The translations under genes were made by a program, and so were the position numbers. DNA of 64,000 bases from Amycolatopsis decaplanina DSM 44594 (GTDB lineage: Bacteria > Actinomycetota > Actinomycetes > Mycobacteriales > Pseudonocardiaceae). Numbering within the stretch: the first letter of the stretch is position 1; each line of letters begins with the position of its first letter. The notes under the pieces are model-generated. The model was not told the DNA's origin. It made no database searches and was given only the letters and a program-made list of their open reading frames with translations. The stretch lies in contig NZ_AOHO01000069.1 in assembly GCF_000342005.1 (NCBI RefSeq), forward strand, positions 1-64,000, in the 5' to 3' direction. Shown here one piece after another: positions 59,816-64,000 of this stretch.

Positions 59816-61618
59816 ATGAATCGCCGCAAGCCACTCCGGGCCCTGGCGGCCCTCGTCATCGCGACCACCGCACTGGGCGTCTCTCCCGCCGCGGAAGCCG
59901 CGCCACTCCCTTCCGACCACGCTTACGACGACCCGTTCACCGCCGACCGGACGCGCTGGTGGCGCGACGACCGATTCGGCCAGTTCATCCACTTCGGCGC
60001 GTACTCCCAGCTCCAAGGGAAATACCAACGCCCCGACGGAAGCGTTTGCCAGGACGCCGAATGGATCCAGCGGAACTGCCAGATCCCGCGCGCCGAATAC
60101 GAGCAGATCGCCGCGAAGTTCAACCCGGCCGGTTTCGACGCGAACGCCATCGCGCAGTCGGCGAAGGACGCCGGGCAGAAGTACGTGGTGATCACCTCGA
60201 AACACCACGAGGGCTATGCGATGTGGCCGACGAAGGTCAACAAGTTCAACCTCCGCGACCACTCGGCGTTCGACAAGAAACGCGACATCCTCGCCGAACT
60301 GAAACGCGCGACGGCCGCGCGAGACGTCAAACTCGGCTTCTACTACTCGATCTGGGACTGGCACGACCCGGACTTCCCGGATCCCGCGACGTTCCCCAAG
60401 TACAAGGAGCGGATGTACGCCCAGCTCAAGGAACTCGTCGGCAACTACCACCCGGCGGTGCTGTGGTTCGACGGCGAATGGAGCACCGACCGGCCCAACA
60501 ACCCGTGGACCGAAAGGGACGGCGAGGAACTGGAGGCCTACGTCCGGAGCCTCGATCCGTCCATTGTGGTCAACAACCGCGTCGGCAAACGCCGGGTGGT
60601 CGACGGCGACACGGGAACACCCGAACAGGAGATCCCGGACAAGCCGGTCGACGGGCAGCTGTGGGAATCGTGCATGACCCTCAACGGCAGCTGGGGCTAC
60701 ACCGAATGGGACCACAACTGGAAGTCCTCGGCGGATCTGACCAGGAAACTGCTGTCGATCGCCGGGCGCAGCGGTAACTTCCTGCTCAACGTGGGCCCCG
60801 ATCGCGACGGCCGGGTGCCACAGGAGTCCGTCGACAGGCTGAAGCAGATGGGGCAATGGCTGCGGACGGACAAGCAGTCCTCTGCCGTCTACGGAGCGGG
60901 CGCGCCGGGACTCGTCGCCGAACCGGGCTGGGGCGTCGTGAGCCGTCGCGGCGACAAGCTTTACGCGTCGGTGTTCGACTGGCCCGCTTCGGGCGGTTCG
61001 CTGACGCTCGACACGTTGGCACCTTTCCGGGTTCGCGACGCGCGAGTGCTCGGCAGCCGTCAGCGCGTGCGAGTCGAGCAGTCGCCCGGAAGCGTGAAAC
61101 TCACGCCGTCGGGCGGCCGGACGAACGACGTCGCGACCGTCATCGAACTGAGCGTCGATCCGCTGCCGCAGGCACCCTCCGGACGCGGGACCGGGCTGAC
61201 CGCCGAGTACTGGCCGAACGCGGACTTCACCGGCACACCGACGGTGCGCCGGGTCGAGCCGGGCGTGAACCACAACTGGAAGTTCACCGGATCACCGGAC
61301 GCGAAGATCCCGGCCGAGACCTTCTCGTCGCGGTGGAGCGGCCAGGTCACCGCGCGGGACACCGGGAAGTACACGTTCACCACGGTTTCGGACGACACCG
61401 TGCGGCTGTGGGTCGACGGGAAACTCCTGATCGACAACACCACCCCACACGGCCCGAGCGTCGACAAAGCGACCCTGGATCTGGTCGCCGGCAGGTCGTA
61501 CGCGATCCGGCTCGAACACACCGAACGAGGCGGTGAGGCGTCGATGAAGCTGCTGTGGTCCAGTCCGAACACCCCTCAGCAGGTGATCCCGGCGCGGCAG
61601 TTGCACCCGGTCGGATGA
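59816..61618 (+). CDS. Secreted alpha-L-fucosidase (GH29) with C-terminal PA14 domain
   Basis: 600 residues. Sec signal peptide (cleavage near AEA, residue 28). GH29 catalytic domain residues about 40-380: FIHFGAYSQLQGKYQ, KYVVITSKHHEGYAMW, and WFDGEW whose aspartate is the likely nucleophile near residue 222. The C-terminal PA14 domain (about 455-598) carries GLTAEYWPNADFTGTP and DDTVRLWVDGKLL, and should bind glycans. It removes alpha-L-fucose from glycans outside the cell. RBS GAGGAGG is clear. Confidence 0.92.
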   Translation: MNRRKPLRALAALVIATTALGVSPAAEAAPLPSDHAYDDPFTADRTRWWRDDRFGQFIHFGAYSQLQGKYQRPDGSVCQDAEWIQRNCQIPRAEYEQIAAKFNPAGFDANAIAQSAKDAGQKYVVITSKHHEGYAMWPTKVNKFNLRDHSAFDKKRDILAELKRATAARDVKLGFYYSIWDWHDPDFPDPATFPKYKERMYAQLKELVGNYHPAVLWFDGEWSTDRPNNPWTERDGEELEAYVRSLDPSIVVNNRVGKRRVVDGDTGTPEQEIPDKPVDGQLWESCMTLNGSWGYTEWDHNWKSSADLTRKLLSIAGRSGNFLLNVGPDRDGRVPQESVDRLKQMGQWLRTDKQSSAVYGAGAPGLVAEPGWGVVSRRGDKLYASVFDWPASGGSLTLDTLAPFRVRDARVLGSRQRVRVEQSPGSVKLTPSGGRTNDVATVIELSVDPLPQAPSGRGTGLTAEYWPNADFTGTPTVRRVEPGVNHNWKFTGSPDAKIPAETFSSRWSGQVTARDTGKYTFTTVSDDTVRLWVDGKLLIDNTTPHGPSVDKATLDLVAGRSYAIRLEHTERGGEASMKLLWSSPNTPQQVIPARQLHPVG

Positions 61619-61712
61619 CGCGTGATTGAAGCCGGAACTCGCGTGTCTCCAGCCGGATCACGCGAGTTCCGGTTCCAAGCACGTGAGTTTCGGCTCCGAT
61701 CACGCGAGTCCG
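61619..61712. repeat. Family-E array, copy 2
   Basis: Four alternating units of GGAACTCGCGTG or its complement CACGCGAGTTCC and variants (CACGTGAGTTTC, CACGCGAGTCCG) directly after the fucosidase stop. It resembles the array at 36989-37082 in unit and edges. Confidence 0.75.
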
Positions 61713-61743
61713 GCCTTCGACGCCACCCGGTCGGTTGATCCAC

Positions 61744-61778
61744 GCTTATCCCGCGCTTATCCCCGTCCGGGGCAGACT
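61744..61778 (+). promoter_or_regulatory. OmpR-type regulator promoter: 11-bp direct repeats and short-leader -10
   Basis: GCTTAT at 61744-61749 and 61755-61760, 11 bp apart, the classic spacing for OmpR/PhoB-type tandem binding. CAGACT at 61773-61778 fits a -10 element, only 6 bp from the GTG at 61785, so the transcript would be leaderless. The response regulator probably activates itself here. Confidence 0.6.
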
Positions 61779-61784
61779 GGCCAG

Positions 61785-62444
61785 GTGAGAGTGCTGGTGG
61801 TGGAAGACGAGCGGCTCCTGGCGGACACGATCGCCGAGGGCCTGCGACGGTTCTCCATGGCCGTCGACGTCTGCTACGACGGCGCGCAGGCCCTGGACCG
61901 GGTGGGGGTGCACGGCTACGACGTCGTCGTGCTCGACAGGGATCTCCCCGTCGTGCACGGCGACGAAGTCTGCGCGGCGGTGATCAAGGCCGGCGGCGAG
62001 GCGCGGGTCCTCATGCTGACGGCCGCGGCCGACGTCGACGACCGGGTCGCCGGGCTGGGTCTGGGCGCCGACGACTACCTGACGAAACCGTTCGCGTTCG
62101 CCGAACTCGTCGCGCGGGTGCAGGCCTTGTCGCGGCGCGCGCGGCCGGCGCTGCCGCCGGTGCTGGAACGCGGCGGCGTGGTCCTCGATCTGCCCCGGCA
62201 CCAGGCGTCGCGCGACGGCCGGTTCCTTCCCCTGTCCCCCAAGGAATTCGCGGTACTGGAGGTGCTCATGCGCGCCGATGGGACCGTGGTCAGCGCGGAA
62301 GAACTGCTGGAGAAGGCGTGGGACGAACACGCCGATCCGTTCACGAACGCCGTCCGGGTGGCGATGATGACGTTGCGGCGCAAACTGGGTGAACCGCCGC
62401 TGATCGAGACCGTGCCCGGCGCCGGTTACCGGTTCGGGTCGTGA
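61785..62444 (+). CDS. OmpR/PhoB-type response regulator
   Basis: 219 residues. Receiver: VVEDERLLADT acidic pocket, Asp51 in VLDRDLP, lysine in LTKPFAF near 102. Winged-helix output domain about 125-218 (PLSPKEFAVLEVLMRADGTVVSAEELLEKAW). GTG 61785 begins VRVLVVEDE; the longer frame has only repeat-encoded residues. Overlaps the kinase gene by 4 bp. Confidence 0.93.
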   Translation: MRVLVVEDERLLADTIAEGLRRFSMAVDVCYDGAQALDRVGVHGYDVVVLDRDLPVVHGDEVCAAVIKAGGEARVLMLTAAADVDDRVAGLGLGADDYLTKPFAFAELVARVQALSRRARPALPPVLERGGVVLDLPRHQASRDGRFLPLSPKEFAVLEVLMRADGTVVSAEELLEKAWDEHADPFTNAVRVAMMTLRRKLGEPPLIETVPGAGYRFGS

Positions 62445-63607
62445 AACCGCTCCGGCTCTCCGTCCGCACCAAGCTGACGGCGCTCTACGGCGGCGCGTTC
62501 CTGATCGTCGGGCTCGCCCTGCTGATCGTCAACTACCTGCTGGTGAGTTCGACCCTGCCGGACACGGCGGCGTTCGCGAACGGGGCCACCGCGGGCGTCC
62601 AGTTCGAAGTGGCCCAGCCGTATCCGGTGGACACGACGACCATCCTTCCCACCGAGCGCGCCCAGGCCACGCAACTGGTCGCGACCTCGATCACCGAATA
62701 CCGCTCGGGCGTCCTTTCGACCCTGCTGTGGCAATCGCTGGTGGCGCTGGCGATCGCCGGTGCGCTCGCGGTGCTGCTCGGCTGGCTGATGGCGAGCCGT
62801 GTGCTGCGGCCGTTGCACGCGATCACCTCCACGGCACGGAAACTCGAGGCCGAAAACCTCGACCGGCGCATCGACCTCGACGGCCCCGACGACGAACTCA
62901 AGGAGCTCGCGGACACCTTCGACGGCATGCTCGACCGGCTCGCCGTGTCGTTCGACAGCCAGAAACGCTTCGTCGCCAACGCCTCCCACGAACTGCGGAC
63001 CCCGCTCGCGGTGCAGCGCACGCTCGTCGAGGTGGCGATGGCCGATCCCGACGCGAGCCCCGAGGTCCGGAAACTCGGCGAGCATCTGATCCACACCAAC
63101 GAACGCAGCGAACGGATGATCGAAGGCCTGCTCGTGCTCGCCCGCAGCGACCGCGGCCTGGCCGCGCGCGGCCCCGTCCGGCTGGACGAGGTCGTGGCGA
63201 CGGTGATCCGGTCGGCGTCGGCCATGGCCGAGGAAGCGGGGGTCACGGTGGAGTCGCGGCTGCGGCCGCGGACGGTGTCCGGCGATCCCGTGCTGCTGGA
63301 GCGGCTGGTCACGAACCTCGTGCACAACGCCATCACCTACAACCGCAAGGGCGGCTGGATCCACGTCGACGTCGGCGGCGACCCGGCGCTGGTGGTACGC
63401 AACACCGGCCCGCAGGTGCCGCTGGACGCCGTGCCCGCCCTGTTCGAACCGTTCCGCCGGCTTTCGGGCGACCGCACCGGCGACTCCCGCAACGCCGGGC
63501 TCGGGCTGTCGATCGTCCGGTCCATCGCGAAGGCGCACGGCGGGACCGCGGGCGCGGAACCGGGCGGACGCGGCGGCGGACTGGTCGTCCGGGTGCGGCT
63601 GCCGTAG
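62441..63607 (+). CDS. Sensor histidine kinase of the OmpR-type system
   Basis: 388 residues. Two membrane helices (about 15-35 and 95-118) enclose a 60-residue extracytoplasmic sensor; HAMP follows, then HisKA with the phospho-acceptor His in NASHELRTPLAV near residue 184, and HATPase motifs (NLVHNAITYNRKGG, NAGLGLSIVRSI). It partners the response regulator and likely senses envelope or export stress, given the shared DNA sites with the MacAB-like operon. Confidence 0.93.
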   Translation: MKPLRLSVRTKLTALYGGAFLIVGLALLIVNYLLVSSTLPDTAAFANGATAGVQFEVAQPYPVDTTTILPTERAQATQLVATSITEYRSGVLSTLLWQSLVALAIAGALAVLLGWLMASRVLRPLHAITSTARKLEAENLDRRIDLDGPDDELKELADTFDGMLDRLAVSFDSQKRFVANASHELRTPLAVQRTLVEVAMADPDASPEVRKLGEHLIHTNERSERMIEGLLVLARSDRGLAARGPVRLDEVVATVIRSASAMAEEAGVTVESRLRPRTVSGDPVLLERLVTNLVHNAITYNRKGGWIHVDVGGDPALVVRNTGPQVPLDAVPALFEPFRRLSGDRTGDSRNAGLGLSIVRSIAKAHGGTAGAEPGGRGGGLVVRVRLP

Positions 63608-63796
63608 ATTCCCCCGATCGTGACTGTGTGTGTCCAGCGCGTCACACGGCGAGCCGCGCGTTGCTCCGACAGAATGCACTTGCCGTCATGAACAAAATAG
63701 TGAGCAGGACACATGACATCGGCGCGCCTCACACGTCAAGGCGACGCGCCGTTTTAACGTGGACACCCACAAAGGTGAAGAATCGGGGAGGCGAGA

Positions 63797-64000
63797 ATGC
63801 GAGCGCTACGGGTGGTCGGGCTGCACGAGGACGGTAAGTCCATCGTGTGTGAAGACCCGGCGAGCCGCACGCGCTTCCTGCTCCCCGCGGATGAGAGGCT
63901 GCGAGCGGCGGCGAGGGGTGACATCACCCGCCTCGGCCAGATCGAGATCGAGTTGGAGAGCCAAATGCGGCCACGCGAGATCCAGGCACGAATCCGGGCC
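63797..64000 (+). CDS. sepH: Septation protein SepH (DUF3071), 3' truncated by window edge
   Basis: 68 residues visible. The N-terminus RALRVVGLHEDGKSIVCEDP then LPADERLRAAARGD and RLGQIEIELESQMRPREIQARIRA is the DUF3071 start of actinobacterial SepH, which promotes FtsZ assembly. GGGGAGGCGAG lies upstream of ATG 63797. Most of the gene, including the C-terminal FtsZ-interacting part, lies outside the window. Confidence 0.9.
   Translation, partial: MRALRVVGLHEDGKSIVCEDPASRTRFLLPADERLRAAARGDITRLGQIEIELESQMRPREIQARIRA

Overview
The window is a 64 kb chromosomal segment from a high-GC actinobacterium, most likely Pseudonocardiaceae and probably Amycolatopsis or a close relative. This rests on a mycothiol-dependent dehydrogenase (mscR), the actinobacterial cell-division protein SepH, a complete conservon (cvnABCD), DUF3558 and other LxxC lipoproteins, many GTG starts, frequent 4-bp ATGA/GTGA gene overlaps, and third-position GC bias that produces long antisense shadow frames. 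serC, a second citrate synthase and sepH on the right, with gltA on the left, recall the serC-citA-gltA neighbourhood of mycobacteria. No tRNA, rRNA, CRISPR array or complete transposase gene was seen.

Layout. 0-7 kb: secreted C39-like peptidase, mscR plus a small YGSN-motif protein, then an FAD-linked oxidase divergent from a TetR-glpD pair (the arrangement of mycobacterial Rv2249c-Rv2251). 7-11 kb: a six-gene, tightly overlapping operon of XRE regulator, two related membrane proteins, a mini-protein and a NatAB-type ABC exporter. 11-26 kb: photolyase, citrate synthase, PfkB sugar kinase, TetR and acyl-CoA dehydrogenase, Uma2 protein, amidohydrolase, acetyltransferase with aldose epimerase, an LmrA-type TetR with two tandem metallo-beta-lactamase hydrolases, a miniature transposable element, an APC permease, a DUF3558 lipoprotein and an MFS exporter. 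26-35 kb: pdxH, a small secreted protein, then a seven-gene unit joining a NitT/TauT-type ABC importer to a conservon whose sensor looks like a nitrate/nitrite-sensing (NIT) kinase. 35-45 kb: TetR with secreted lipase, a urease cluster ureABCFGD without ureE, citrate synthase 2, and a TetR with an EphD-like hydrolase-dehydrogenase fusion. 45-47 kb: a decay zone with broken 2TM, MFS and TetR genes. 47-64 kb: an AbiEi/DUF559 nuclease-like gene, an ABC exporter with DesK/NarL-type two-component system, a serine hydrolase, serC, a GT87-like membrane protein, a MacAB-type export operon (lipoprotein, adaptor, ATPase, permease), an alpha-L-fucosidase, an OmpR-type two-component system and the start of sepH.

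Several families of long intergenic palindromes (20-25-bp arms) recur at gene ends. Copies differ by compensatory changes in both arms, and they often contain or abut the stop codon of the neighbouring gene. In one family the two arms are split and bracket the DUF559 nuclease-like gene, an arrangement that resembles REP/RAYT modules. This is the most unusual signal in the window. A second strong signal is a pair of GCTTAT direct repeats with 11-bp periodicity that sits upstream of both the OmpR-type system and the MacAB-like export operon, which suggests a local regulon.
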